Below, piece after piece: positions 1 through 11,584 of a stretch of DNA of 64,000 nt. The first letter of the stretch is position 1, and each line of letters begins with the position of its first letter. This DNA is from Stenotrophomonas sp. HITSZ_GD (GTDB lineage: Bacteria; Pseudomonadota; Gammaproteobacteria; Xanthomonadales; Xanthomonadaceae), in the NCBI RefSeq assembly GCF_029543105.1, contig NZ_JARQXB010000007.1:122681-186680 (forward strand). The letters are read 5' to 3'. Position numbers and translations under genes: made by a program. Under the pieces are notes generated by a model. The model saw only the letters and a list, made by a program, of their open reading frames with translations. It made no database searches and was not told the DNA's origin.

Positions 1-548
1 GCTACCGCGACGATGCCGGCTATCGCGACGACAGCCGCTACTACGACGACAGGAACAGCGGCGACGTGGGCTACGACTACGCCCGCGTGGTTCGCGTCGA
101 TCCGGTCATCGTGCGCGACCCGGCGCGCGAGGCCCCGCGCTGCTACGACCGCCCCGCGCAGGGCAGCTACGGCGGCGGTGGTGATTATTACGGCGGCGGC
201 TACGGGGGCGCCTCGACGGCCAATCCCGCCGGCCGCAACCTCGCCACGGTGATCGGCGGCGTCGCCGGCGCCGTCGTCGGCAGCCGCTTCGGTGGCGGTA
301 GCGGGCAGATCCTCGGCACCGCGGTAGGCACCGTCGCCGGTGGCCTGGCCGGCCAGTCCGTCTACGACGCCAACCATCCGCAGGATCGCAGCGGCTACGT
401 GCGCGTCTGCGACCCCGCGCCGGAGCCGCGCGAAAGCGTCGACGGCTACGACGTCACCTACGAATACGGTGGCCGCACGTACCGCACCCACAGCGACTAC
501 AACCCCGGCGACCGCATCCGCGTGCGCGTGGAAGCCGCGCCGGAATAA
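1..548 (+). CDS. Glycine-zipper 2TM-domain protein (5' partial)
   Basis: The frame is open to the left edge, so the start lies outside the window. The visible 182 residues begin with a Tyr/Asp/Arg-rich stretch, followed by a Gly/Tyr-rich segment. Next comes a Gly-zipper hairpin (ATVIGGVAGAVVGSRFGGG and ILGTAVGTVAGGLAG, about residues 80-120), as in the Rick_17kDa_Anti/glycine-zipper 2TM family of envelope proteins. The tail, from about residue 135, is a small domain rich in Tyr and charged residues (YDVTYEYGGRTYRT). Such proteins usually sit in or near the outer membrane and their function is poorly defined. The protein-family call is good; the role is unknown. Confidence 0.8.
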   Translation, partial: YRDDAGYRDDSRYYDDRNSGDVGYDYARVVRVDPVIVRDPAREAPRCYDRPAQGSYGGGGDYYGGGYGGASTANPAGRNLATVIGGVAGAVVGSRFGGGSGQILGTAVGTVAGGLAGQSVYDANHPQDRSGYVRVCDPAPEPRESVDGYDVTYEYGGRTYRTHSDYNPGDRIRVRVEAAPE

Positions 549-554
549 GCCGGC

Positions 555-1442
555 TCAGGCCGACGGCCAGTCCAGCGTGCCGCGGATCACCGTCTGCACC
601 TGTCCGCCGGACCACACCTCGCCGTCCGCATCGACGAACAACGACAACCGCGCGTCCGCGCCGATCTCGCGTCCCTGGCTCACCCGGTAGCGGCCGTCGC
701 GGCCGGGCAGGGCGCCGCGGTGGTGCAGCCACGCCGCGAGCACGGCGTTCGCCGCGCCGGATGCGGCATCCTCGAAACGACGGCCCAGGCCCACGAACGC
801 CCGCACCGCCAGGTCCCACGGTGCGCCCGCCTCGGCGCTCGCGTAGGCGAACACGCCCATCGCCTGCGTGCGGTCGGCGAGCGCGGCGATGGCGTCCCAG
901 TCCGGCGCAAGCGCACGCAGCGTCGCTTCGTCGGCCAGCTCGACCACCCACCAGCGCCGGCCGCCTTCCATCAACGCCGGCGGCAAGGCGCCCAGGCGCC
1001 AGCCGCGTAGCGCATTGACCAGCCGCGCATCGTCGGCTGCCGCCACTTCGCCCACCGCCGCGCGCGGCGTGCGGATGGCGATGCTGCGCCCGTCCGCATC
1101 CTCGTGCAGCCGCAGCGGCAGTGGCCCGGCAATACCGTCCTGTACCAACACGCCGTCGCGCGCGTGCGCCAGCCCCAGTTCGAGCACCGCGTGCGCGGTG
1201 CCCACGCTGGGGTGGCCGGCAAACGGCACTTCCTTTTGCGGCGAGAACATGCGGAGGCGATAGCTGGCCGCCGCATCCTGGGCGGGGAACACAAACGTCG
1301 TCTCCGGCAGCCGCGTCCAGCGGGCGATCGCCTGCATCGCCGTCTCGTCCAGCCCCTCGGCATCCAGCACCACCGCCAGCGGATTGCCGCCGCCGGCGCT
1401 CGCGGAAAACACGTCCAGCTGCAGGAAACGGCGCGAAGTCAT
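555..1442 (-). CDS. PhzF family isomerase/epimerase-like protein (copy 1)
   Basis: A 295-residue protein with the PhzF/diaminopimelate-epimerase-like fold. Seen: the N-terminal LQLDVFSASAGGGNPLAVVL, the expected catalytic Glu in RLPETTFVFP (about residue 48), and the FAGHPSVGTAHAVLELG motif. The second-half motif usually read as DPVTGSA is here DAASGAANAV, so the substrate loop has diverged. PhzF is the isomerase of phenazine synthesis, but most chromosomal homologues have unknown substrates, and no other phenazine genes are visible. It ends 33 bases before a paralogue on the same strand; both may be one transcript. Confidence 0.88.
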   Translation of the reverse strand: MTSRRFLQLDVFSASAGGGNPLAVVLDAEGLDETAMQAIARWTRLPETTFVFPAQDAAASYRLRMFSPQKEVPFAGHPSVGTAHAVLELGLAHARDGVLVQDGIAGPLPLRLHEDADGRSIAIRTPRAAVGEVAAADDARLVNALRGWRLGALPPALMEGGRRWWVVELADEATLRALAPDWDAIAALADRTQAMGVFAYASAEAGAPWDLAVRAFVGLGRRFEDAASGAANAVLAAWLHHRGALPGRDGRYRVSQGREIGADARLSLFVDADGEVWSGGQVQTVIRGTLDWPSA

Positions 1443-1475
1443 TGGCGAGGGCTCAAAAAAGCGGGGCCGCGCAGC

Positions 1476-2327
1476 TTACCAGTCGATCCGCCCGTCGATG
1501 ACCGACTGCACCTGCCCGCCGATCCACACCTCGCCCTCGGCATCGATCTCCACCCGCACGCGACCATCGCGCCCCATCTCGCGGCCCTGGCTGGCGAGGT
1601 AGCGGCCCTCGCCGGGCGCGCGACCCTGCGCGGCCAGGTAGGCGCCGATCAGCGCGTTGGCGCTGCCGGTCACCGGATCTTCCGGCACGCCCACGCCCGG
1701 TGCGAACCCGCGCACCGCCACCTGGTACCCGTCGCTGCCGTCGCACAGCGCGAACGCGGCGAGCTTGCCGTTGCCGGGCAGCTGGGCGATCGCGGCGAAA
1801 TCCGGCCGCAGCGCCCGCAGCGAGGCTTCGTCGCGCACTTCCAGCAGCCACCAGTCCGGCCCGTTGTTCCACAGTTCCGCCGGCCGCTTGCCGGCAATCG
1901 CCGCCAGCGCGGCCGGCAACGCCGGCGGCGCCACGTCGCGCCGATGGGCGCGCGGGCTGCGCACGCGGGCACGCAGATCGTGGCGCGGGCCGTTCAGTTG
2001 CGCCGGCAGCAAGCCCGCGGCGCACTGCTGCACCAGCGCGCCGCCGCGCGGCGTGGCCAGGCCCAGGTGCACCGCCGCCCAGGCCGCGCCTACGCTGGGA
2101 TGGCCGGCGAACGGCAACTCCATCACCGGGGTGAAGATACGGATGCGGTAATCGGCACCCTCGTCGGGTGGCAGGAAGAACACCGTCTCGGACAGGTTCA
2201 GCCACGCCGCCAGGCCCTGCATCTGCGCTTCCGACATCCCGTCGGCGTCCACCACCACCCCCAGCGGATTGCCCGCCCCGGGGCGGGCGGCGAAGACATC
2301 GAGCTGGAGGTATCGGCGAACGGTCAT
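1476..2327 (-). CDS. PhzF family isomerase/epimerase-like protein (copy 2)
   Basis: A 283-residue paralogue of the adjacent gene. The start at MTVRRYLQLDVF was chosen because it matches the N-terminus of copy 1; an in-frame ATG 14 codons upstream is possible. Seen: NLSETVFFLP with the catalytic Glu, ELPFAGHPSVGAAWA, and a well-kept EDPVTGSANALIGAYL motif. It keeps the canonical second motif that copy 1 has lost, so this copy is the likelier active enzyme. Substrate unknown. It is divergent from lysAC across a gap of about 80 bases. Confidence 0.88.
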   Translation of the reverse strand: MTVRRYLQLDVFAARPGAGNPLGVVVDADGMSEAQMQGLAAWLNLSETVFFLPPDEGADYRIRIFTPVMELPFAGHPSVGAAWAAVHLGLATPRGGALVQQCAAGLLPAQLNGPRHDLRARVRSPRAHRRDVAPPALPAALAAIAGKRPAELWNNGPDWWLLEVRDEASLRALRPDFAAIAQLPGNGKLAAFALCDGSDGYQVAVRGFAPGVGVPEDPVTGSANALIGAYLAAQGRAPGEGRYLASQGREMGRDGRVRVEIDAEGEVWIGGQVQSVIDGRIDW

Positions 2328-2409
2328 GATCGGGGCCTGTGGCAGTAGAATCGGGGGTTCCGCGTCCATTCGCGGCGCGGCATCCCCCTATCGTAGACAA
2401 CCTTTAACC

Positions 2410-5019
2410 ATGTCAGCTTCCCCTTCCGTGGATCGTTGGATCGTCCTCAAGTTCGGCGGCACTTCGGTGTCGCGTCGCCATCGCTGGGACACGATCGGGA
2501 AACTGGCGAAAAAACGCGCGGACGAAACCGGCGCGCGCGTGCTGGTGGTGGTGTCGGCGCTGTCGGGCGTGACCAACGAGCTCACGGCCCTGGCCGACGG
2601 CGCCGCTGACAGCCGCGCGCGCGTGGCGGCGCTGGAACAGCGCCACCGCGATTTCCTCGCCGAGCTCGAACTCGATGCCGAGGCCGTGCTGGGCGAACGC
2701 CTGGCCGCGCTGCGCGGCCTGCTCGACGACCCGCGCGCGGCCACCCGCACGCTGGACTGGCAGGCCGAAGTGCTCGGCCAGGGCGAACTGCTGTCCTCCA
2801 CCCTCGGCGCGGCCTACTTGCACGCCAGCGGCTTGGACATCGGCTGGGCCGACGCGCGCGACTGGCTCGACGCGCTGCCGCCGCAGCCCAACCAGAGCGA
2901 GTGGTCGCGGCGCCTGTCGGTGTCGTGCCAGTGGCAGTCCGATGCGGCCTGGAAGGCGCGCTTCGATGCCCAGCCCACGCGCATGCTCATCACCCAGGGC
3001 TTCATTTCGCGCCATGGCGATGGCGGCACCGCCATCCTCGGCCGCGGTGGTTCGGATACCTCGGCCGCCTACTTCGGCGCGCTGCTGGGCGCCAACCGCG
3101 TGGAGATCTGGACCGACGTGCCCGGCATGTTCAGCGCCAACCCGCGCGAAGTGCCCGATGCGCGCCTGCTCACGCGCCTGGACTATTACGAGGCGCAGGA
3201 AATCGCCACCACCGGCGCCAAGGTGCTGCACCCGCGCTCGATCAAGCCCTGCCGCGACGCCGGCGTGGCGATGGCGATCCTCGACACCGAGCGCCCGGAC
3301 CTGCCGGGCACGCGCATCGACGGCACCGCCGAGCCGGTGCCGGGCGTGAAGGCGATCAGCCGCCGCAACGGCATCGTGCTGGTGTCGATGGAAGGCATCG
3401 GCATGTGGCAGCAGGTCGGCTTCCTGGCCGACGTGTTCAACCTGTTCAAGAAGCACGGCCTGTCGGTGGACCTGATCGGTTCGGCCGAGACCAACGTCAC
3501 CGTCTCGCTGGACCCGTCCGAGAACCTGGTCAACACCGACGTGCTCTCGGCGCTGTCGGCGGACCTGTCGGAAATCTGCCGGGTCAAGATCATCGTGCCG
3601 TGCGCCGCCATCACGCTGGTCGGCCGCGGCATGCGCTCGCTGCTGCACAAGCTCTCCGACGTGTGGGCCACGTTCGGCAAGGAGCGCGTGCACATGATCT
3701 CGCAGTCGTCCAACGACCTGAACCTGACGTTCGTGATCGATGAGAGCGATGCCGACGGCCTGCTGCCGATCCTGCACGCCGAGCTGATCGACAGCGGCGC
3801 GATGCCGGTGGGCGAGGGCGAAGTGTTCGGCCCGCGCTGGCGCGAGATCACCGGTTCGGTGCGGCCGCGGCCGGTGCCGTGGTGGCATGGCGAGCGCGCG
3901 CACCTGCTGCGCCTGGCCGAGGCCGGCACGCCGCGCTACGTGTATCACCTGCCCACGGTGCGCGAACGTGCGCGCGCGTTGATGGCCATCCCCGCCATCG
4001 ACCAGCGCTACTACGCGATCAAGGCCAATTCGCACCCGGCCATCCTGCAGGCGCTGGTGCAGGAAGGCTTCGGCCTGGAATGCGTCTCGCACGGCGAGCT
4101 GCGCCGCGTGTTCGACACCTTGCCCGAGCTTTCGCCGCGCCGCGTGCTGTTCACCCCGAGCTTCGCGCCGAAGGCCGAGTACGAGGCGGGTTTCGCGCTG
4201 GGCGTGACCGTCACGCTCGACAACGTCGAGGCGTTGCGCCATTGGCCAGAGGTGTTCCGCCACAAGCAGATCTGGCTGCGCATCGACCTGGGCCACGGCG
4301 ACGGCCACCACGAGAAGGTGAACACCGGCGGCAAGCAGTCCAAGTTCGGCCTGTCGGCCTCGCGCGTGGACGAGTTCGTCGATGCCGCGCGCGCACTGGA
4401 CATCACCATCACCGGCCTGCATGCGCATCTGGGCAGCGGCGTGGAGACCAGCCAGCACTGGCGGCTGATGTTCGACGAGCTCGCCGGCTTCGCGCGCCGC
4501 ATCGGCACGGTGGAGGTCATCGACATCGGCGGCGGCCTGCCGATTCCCTACAGCGCCGAGGACGAGCCGTTCGACCTGGAGCGCTGGGGCGCCGGCCTGG
4601 CCGAGGTGCGCGCGGTGCATCCGGCGTTCCGCCTGGCGATCGAGCCGGGCCGTTTCCTGGTCGCCGAATCCGGCGTGCTGCTGGCCGGCGCGACGCAGGT
4701 GATCGAGAAGGACGGTATCCACCGGGTCGGCCTGGATGCCGGCATGAACACGCTGATCCGCCCGGCGCTGTACGACGCCTGGCACGACATCGAGAACCTC
4801 TCGCGGCTGGACGATGCCGCGCGTGGGCCGTTCGATGTGGTCGGCCCGATCTGCGAATCCTCCGATGTGTTCGGCAAGCGCCGCCAGCTGCCGGTGGCGA
4901 CCGCGCCGGGCGACGTGATGCTGGTGGCCGATGCCGGCGCCTATGGTTATTCGATGGCCAGCACCTACAACCAGCGCGAACTCCCGCGCGAGGATGTGAT
5001 CGATGCGCCGGCCGCTTGA
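2410..5019 (+). CDS. lysAC: Bifunctional aspartate kinase / diaminopimelate decarboxylase
   Basis: An 869-residue fusion of the first and last steps of lysine synthesis. Residues about 10-310 are aspartate kinase (KFGGTS at 14-19, GRGGSDTSAAYFGALLGA). Two ACT-like regulatory repeats follow, to about residue 470 (VDLIGSAETNVTVSL). From about 490 comes fold-III PLP decarboxylase: PLP lysine K538 in YYAIKANSHP, HAHLGSGVE, the IDIGGGLP loop, and active-site Cys 815 in GPICESSD. ATG 2410 was preferred over upstream in-frame starts because the kinase motif then sits at the usual distance. This fusion is characteristic of Xanthomonadaceae. Its product supplies meso-diaminopimelate and lysine, fitting the Mur genes that follow. 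Confidence 0.96.
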   Translation: MSASPSVDRWIVLKFGGTSVSRRHRWDTIGKLAKKRADETGARVLVVVSALSGVTNELTALADGAADSRARVAALEQRHRDFLAELELDAEAVLGERLAALRGLLDDPRAATRTLDWQAEVLGQGELLSSTLGAAYLHASGLDIGWADARDWLDALPPQPNQSEWSRRLSVSCQWQSDAAWKARFDAQPTRMLITQGFISRHGDGGTAILGRGGSDTSAAYFGALLGANRVEIWTDVPGMFSANPREVPDARLLTRLDYYEAQEIATTGAKVLHPRSIKPCRDAGVAMAILDTERPDLPGTRIDGTAEPVPGVKAISRRNGIVLVSMEGIGMWQQVGFLADVFNLFKKHGLSVDLIGSAETNVTVSLDPSENLVNTDVLSALSADLSEICRVKIIVPCAAITLVGRGMRSLLHKLSDVWATFGKERVHMISQSSNDLNLTFVIDESDADGLLPILHAELIDSGAMPVGEGEVFGPRWREITGSVRPRPVPWWHGERAHLLRLAEAGTPRYVYHLPTVRERARALMAIPAIDQRYYAIKANSHPAILQALVQEGFGLECVSHGELRRVFDTLPELSPRRVLFTPSFAPKAEYEAGFALGVTVTLDNVEALRHWPEVFRHKQIWLRIDLGHGDGHHEKVNTGGKQSKFGLSASRVDEFVDAARALDITITGLHAHLGSGVETSQHWRLMFDELAGFARRIGTVEVIDIGGGLPIPYSAEDEPFDLERWGAGLAEVRAVHPAFRLAIEPGRFLVAESGVLLAGATQVIEKDGIHRVGLDAGMNTLIRPALYDAWHDIENLSRLDDAARGPFDVVGPICESSDVFGKRRQLPVATAPGDVMLVADAGAYGYSMASTYNQRELPREDVIDAPAA

Positions 5020-5103
5020 GCCTTCCTTCCATACCCCCCACATGATCCGCCCGGCCGCGCACCCCCGCGCGCGAAAACCGGGCTGTCCGTCCCCGGAAAT
5101 TCC

Positions 5104-7858
<2,755 letters not shown>

Positions 7859-7970
7859 GGTCGGCGGTTTGGTTTCCTCGCGCGGACGCCCGAGGGTTTC
7901 CAGCGGCGGATCGGCGATCGAAGCGCGATCAAAAGTGGGTGGTCATTTCTTCGCCAATGTATCGTTGCGC

Positions 7971-8155
7971 CTTGCGGCACAAGCGGCGTGGACGGTTATC
8001 CACAAACTTCTCCGGGGATCATCCACATGGGCTGTGGAGAAGCGTTTTCGCTGCGGTGAAATTTTCGCCATCGTGGTGGCGAGGCTTGCGCCGCAAGGCG
8101 CTCGCACGGTTGTCCACAGGCTTCTCCCGCGGCCATCCACATGCAGTGTGCACAA
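7971..8155. repeat. Two-unit direct repeat carrying six DnaA-box-like 9-mers
   Basis: Two related units lie exactly 114 bases apart (7971-8041 and 8085-8155) in the 358-base gap between murD2 and the dienelactone hydrolase gene. Unit 1 has TTATCCACA at 7996-8004 (a perfect E. coli DnaA box), TCATCCACA at 8019-8027 and, on the minus strand, TTCTCCACA at 8033-8041. Unit 2 has TTGTCCACA at 8110-8118, CCATCCACA at 8133-8141 and minus-strand TTGTGCACA at 8147-8155. Spacing within each unit is identical (+23, +37). A 12-base inverted repeat (GCGCCTTGCGGC 7967-7978, complement 8090-8101) brackets most of unit 1. Non-coding; role inferred only. Confidence 0.7.
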
Positions 8156-8216
8156 CCGCACCGGCGGCGCGGGGCGGGCTACACTCGCCTCCACTATCCA
8201 GCCGGAGGCAGGTCCG

Positions 8217-9017
8217 ATGAGCAGGCGCAATCCTTGGCAGTGGGCGGTGGGCATGCTGGTCCTGGCGGCGATGCCGCTATCGGCCTCGGCGGCGATGCAG
8301 GCCAAGCCGGTGGAGTGGAAGATCGGGCAGGACACCTTCAGCGGCGTGCTGGTCTATGACGATGCGGGGGACGCCAAGCGCCCCGGCCTGGTGATGGTGC
8401 CGAACTGGCGGGGCGTCAACGACTCGGCCGTGGAGAAGGCGAAGAAGCTTGCCGGCGACGATTACGTGGTGCTGGTCGCCGACGTGTACGGCAAGAACGT
8501 GCGCCCGAAGGACGACCAGGAAGCGGGGCAGGTGGCCGGCAAGCTGCGCGGCGACCGCCCGACCCTGCGCCTGCGCGCGCAGAAGGCCGTGGAGGTGCTC
8601 AAGGCGCAGGCCGGCAAGGCGCCGGTGGATCTGGCGCGCATCGGCGCGGTGGGCTTCTGCTTCGGCGGCACCACCGTGCTGGAGCTGGCGCGCAGCGGGG
8701 CCCAGCTGGGTGGCGTGGTGAGCCTGCACGGCGGCATCTCCACCGACCTGCCGGCCAAGGCCGGCGCGGTGAAGACACCAGTGCTGGTGCTCAACGGCGC
8801 GGCCGACAAGAGCGTCACCGCCCAGGACATCGCCGCATTCCAGGAAGAGATGGACACGGCCGGGGCGGATTGGCAGTTCGTGAACTTCAGCGGGGCGGTG
8901 CATTGCTTCGCCGAGGCCGACGCGAACAGCCCGCCGGGGTGCCTGTACAACCCGCGCGCGGCCAAGCGCGCTTACCGCATGCTGGAAGATTTCTTCGAGG
9001 AGCGGTTCGGGGATTGA
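8217..9017 (+). CDS. Secreted dienelactone hydrolase family protein
   Basis: A 266-residue alpha/beta hydrolase with an N-terminal signal peptide (MSRRNPWQWAVGMLVLAAMPLSASA). The nucleophile motif GFCFGG places Cys 148 as the catalytic residue, as in dienelactone hydrolases. A likely Asp lies in LNGAADKSV and the His in GAVHCFAEADAN. A Met-rich-context ATG at 8217 follows GGAGGCAGGT-type upstream sequence. Periplasmic location and a hydrolase role on small lactones or esters are inferred; the natural substrate cannot be told. It converges with ispB. Confidence 0.88.
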   Translation: MSRRNPWQWAVGMLVLAAMPLSASAAMQAKPVEWKIGQDTFSGVLVYDDAGDAKRPGLVMVPNWRGVNDSAVEKAKKLAGDDYVVLVADVYGKNVRPKDDQEAGQVAGKLRGDRPTLRLRAQKAVEVLKAQAGKAPVDLARIGAVGFCFGGTTVLELARSGAQLGGVVSLHGGISTDLPAKAGAVKTPVLVLNGAADKSVTAQDIAAFQEEMDTAGADWQFVNFSGAVHCFAEADANSPPGCLYNPRAAKRAYRMLEDFFEERFGD

Positions 9018-9150
9018 GATCGGGCCGAAGGCTTCCGGGTGCAGGCGGCGTGCCTGGCCCGGAAGATTCCGCGCTCCTGCGGCGCGGGCCATGGCGGCGT
9101 CGTGGCCTGGACGCGTCTCTTCGCAGGAGAAGCTTCAGCCCGAACGGGCC

Positions 9151-10149
9151 TCAGTGCGTGCGTGCCACCGCATAGCGGGCCAAGCCGCGCAATGCGGCCA
9201 CGGCGTCGTTCTCTTCCAGGCCGTCGAGCGCACGCTCGGCGGCCTGCGCGTATTCGGCGGCGCGGCGGCGGCTGTACTCCAGCCCGCCGGTGGCGTGGAT
9301 CGCCGCCAGCACTTCGGGCATCGCCTGCGCATCGCCCTGCTCGACGATCTCCCGCAGGCGCGCCTGCGTGCCGGCGTCGGAATGCGCGATGGCATGGATC
9401 AGCGGCAGTGTCGCCTTGCCCTCGGCCAGGTCGTCGCCCAGGTTCTTGCCCAGGTCGGCGGCGTCGGCGGCGTAGTCGAGCACGTCGTCGGCGATCTGGA
9501 ACGCGTAGCCCAGCTGCATGCCGTAGTCGTACAGGCGCGCCTGCAGCGCCTCGTTCGCGCCGCTGGCCAGCGCGCCCAGGCGCGTGCCGGCGGCGAACAG
9601 CACCGCGGTCTTGCGCTCGATGACGCGCAGGTAGGCCGCTTCGTCGGTGTCCGGGTTGTGCACGTGCAGCAGCTGCAGCACTTCGCCCTCGGCGATGCGG
9701 TTGGTGGTATCGGCCAGGATGCGCATGACCGGCATGCGGTCCAGTTCGACCATCAGCTGGAAGCTGCGCGAATAGAGGAAGTCGCCCACCAGCACGCTCG
9801 GCGCGTTGCCCCACAGGGCATTGGCGGTGCTGCGGCCGCGCCGCAGGTCCGATTCGTCCACCACGTCGTCGTGCAGCAGCGTGGAGGTGTGGATGAACTC
9901 GATGATCGCCGCCAGTTGGTGGTGCTCCGGGCCGCCGCCGCCGACCGCGCGGCCGGCCAGCATCACCAGCATCGGCCGCAGGCGCTTGCCGCCGGCGGAG
10001 ATGATGTGATCGGCGATCTGGTTGATCAGCACGACATCCGACGCGAGGCGGCTGCGGATCAGGGCATCGACCGCGGCCATGTCGGGAGCGGCGAGCTGCT
10101 GGATCTGGGGCAGGCCCAGGGCGGGGCGGAGGTCTTCGGCGAGGCTCAT
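9151..10149 (-). CDS. ispB: Polyprenyl diphosphate synthase (octaprenyl diphosphate synthase-like)
   Basis: A 332-residue trans-isoprenyl diphosphate synthase. Seen: GGKRLRPMLVMLAGRA, the first Asp-rich motif LLHDDVVDESDLRRG, and the second QIADDVLDYAADAADLGKNLGDDLAEGK. These bind Mg2+ and the allylic and homoallylic diphosphates. Family knowledge: IspB builds the C40-type side chain of ubiquinone. A TATAAT promoter element lies just upstream. Chain length cannot be read reliably from sequence, so octaprenyl is the default for this group. Confidence 0.94.
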   Translation of the reverse strand: MSLAEDLRPALGLPQIQQLAAPDMAAVDALIRSRLASDVVLINQIADHIISAGGKRLRPMLVMLAGRAVGGGGPEHHQLAAIIEFIHTSTLLHDDVVDESDLRRGRSTANALWGNAPSVLVGDFLYSRSFQLMVELDRMPVMRILADTTNRIAEGEVLQLLHVHNPDTDEAAYLRVIERKTAVLFAAGTRLGALASGANEALQARLYDYGMQLGYAFQIADDVLDYAADAADLGKNLGDDLAEGKATLPLIHAIAHSDAGTQARLREIVEQGDAQAMPEVLAAIHATGGLEYSRRRAAEYAQAAERALDGLEENDAVAALRGLARYAVARTH

Positions 10150-10175
10150 GCGGATCGGGCTGGAAGCGTGGCCGA

Positions 10176-10181
10176 ATTATA
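10176..10181 (-). promoter_or_regulatory. Candidate -10 element (TATAAT) for ispB
   Basis: Read on the minus strand, a perfect TATAAT lies 27 bases upstream of the ispB ATG. No good -35 hexamer is visible 16-18 bases further upstream, so this is a half-supported promoter. The gap from here to 10430 shows nothing else recognisable. Confidence 0.4.
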
Positions 10182-10429
10182 GGCGACTGCCCGTCCTTCC
10201 GTCGGCGCCGGTCCCCGGAGGGTGCGTTCCGCGCCCGTGCACCGTGCTGCGCTGCAGGATGCGCCCCTGCCCGGATCGGATAGGCTTCGCCCGACCGCCT
10301 GCCTGCCGGGATGAGGGGATCGGCGCGGCGGTCGCGCTTCTCGGGAAACACGCGTTCCACCGTTGCACACCGGTCCCCACGGCCGGCGAATGGTTTTGCT
10401 GCGCTGTTCTTTCAACCCGGAGGGAAAGC

Positions 10430-10843
10430 ATGAAGCATGTCATCGCCGTACTGGCGCTCGCCTGTCTGCTGATCGGCCTGGCGGTCTCCGCCTCGGGCGC
10501 GGACCAGGTCACCACGGTGCCTGTCCACTTCGCCAAGGGCGCGAGCAGCGCCAAGCTCAAGGGGCACTTCACCGGCTACGACAGCGTGCATTACACGCTG
10601 GACGCCAACGCGGGCCAGACGGCCACGGTCAAGCTGGACGGCAGCAGCAACGCCAGCTTCAACGTCTTCAAGCCGGGCGACGAACCGGGCGCGGCCGAGG
10701 CGATCGGCAGCGGCAGCGTGGGCACGCCGTGGGAAGGCCAGCTGCCGGCCAGCGGCGAGTACATCGTGCAGGTGTACCAGATGCGCGCTTCGGCGCGGCG
10801 TGGCGAGAAGGTGGATTTCGCCATCGAGCTCGCCGCGCGCTGA
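10430..10843 (+). CDS. PliG-like periplasmic lysozyme inhibitor / PPC-fold secreted protein
   Basis: A 137-residue protein with a clear signal peptide ([23 protein letters not shown]) and a strong upstream AGGGAAAG ribosome site. The mature domain has [46 protein letters not shown] and a C-terminal [15 protein letters not shown]. The same order of motifs is seen in E. coli PliG, the periplasmic inhibitor of goose-type lysozyme, and in the wider pre-peptidase C-terminal (PPC)-like fold. A defensive role against host or phage-borne lysozyme is inferred. It could also be a generic PPC-fold protein with another partner. Confidence 0.65.
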   Translation: MKHVIAVLALACLLIGLAVSASGADQVTTVPVHFAKGASSAKLKGHFTGYDSVHYTLDANAGQTATVKLDGSSNASFNVFKPGDEPGAAEAIGSGSVGTPWEGQLPASGEYIVQVYQMRASARRGEKVDFAIELAAR

Positions 10844-11057
10844 TCCGGCGCGCGCCGCGGCCCGCCGCGCCGTGCCTGGCGGCGGCATCTGCCAGGCCGT
10901 CTGCCTGACCCCGCGCCGCGCCCGGCGGGGGCGGTCATCCGGGGAGGTGCTGGTAAGATGGGGACCATCGGGCTGCCCCAGGGCAGCCTCCCTGGCCGGC
11001 CCGGCGTCACGCCCGCGGCCCGCCACGCCCCAATCGCCTCATTCAGACGGAAACGCT

Positions 11058-11543
11058 ATGGCCCGCGGCATCAACAAAGTCATCCTCGTCGGCAATCTCG
11101 GCAACGACCCCGAGGTCAAGTACACCCAGAGCGGCATGGCCGTGACCCGCTGCAGCCTGGCCACCACCAGCGTGCGCAAGGACCGCGACGGCAACCAGCA
11201 GGAGCGCACCGAATGGCACCGCGTCGTGTTCTTCGGCAAGCTCGGCGAAATCGCCGGCGAATACCTGCGCAAGGGCAGCCAGGTCTACGTCGAAGGCTCG
11301 ATCCGCTACGACAAGTACACCGGCCAGGATGGCGTGGAGAAGTACTCCACCGACATCGTCGCCGACGAAATGCAGATGCTGGGCGGCCGCGGTGAAGGCG
11401 GTGGCGGTGGTGGCATGGGCGGCGATCGCCCGCAGCGCCAGTCCGCGCCGCGCCAGGAATACGCGCCGCGCCGCCAGGCGCCGGCACCGCAGCAGTCCGC
11501 GCCGCCGATGGACGATTTCGCCGACGACGATATTCCGTTCTGA
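11058..11543 (+). CDS. ssb: Single-stranded DNA-binding protein
   Basis: A 161-residue SSB. The OB fold spans about residues 1-110 ([51 protein letters not shown]). A Gly/Gln/Pro-rich disordered linker follows, and the acidic tip [11 protein letters not shown] is the conserved docking tail for replication and repair partners. Length and architecture are normal for a gammaproteobacterial SSB. A strong intrinsic terminator follows the stop, so it is transcribed alone. Confidence 0.98.
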   Translation: MARGINKVILVGNLGNDPEVKYTQSGMAVTRCSLATTSVRKDRDGNQQERTEWHRVVFFGKLGEIAGEYLRKGSQVYVEGSIRYDKYTGQDGVEKYSTDIVADEMQMLGGRGEGGGGGGMGGDRPQRQSAPRQEYAPRRQAPAPQQSAPPMDDFADDDIPF

Positions 11544-11555
11544 GCCGGCCGCGAG

Positions 11556-11584
11556 AAGCCCCGGGAAACCGGGGCTTTTTATTT
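11556..11584 (+). terminator. Intrinsic terminator after ssb
   Basis: A 9-bp GC-rich stem (AAGCCCCGG 11556-11564, CCGGGGCTT 11569-11577) with a GAAA tetraloop is followed by a T-rich run. It begins about 12 bases after the ssb stop. Confidence 0.9.

Noticed and set aside
9040..9140. Short inverted GCTCCTGCG/CGCAGGAG sequences between the dienelactone hydrolase and ispB as a REP element
   Set aside because: Arms are short, imperfect and unlike the clear REPIN arms at 23241.
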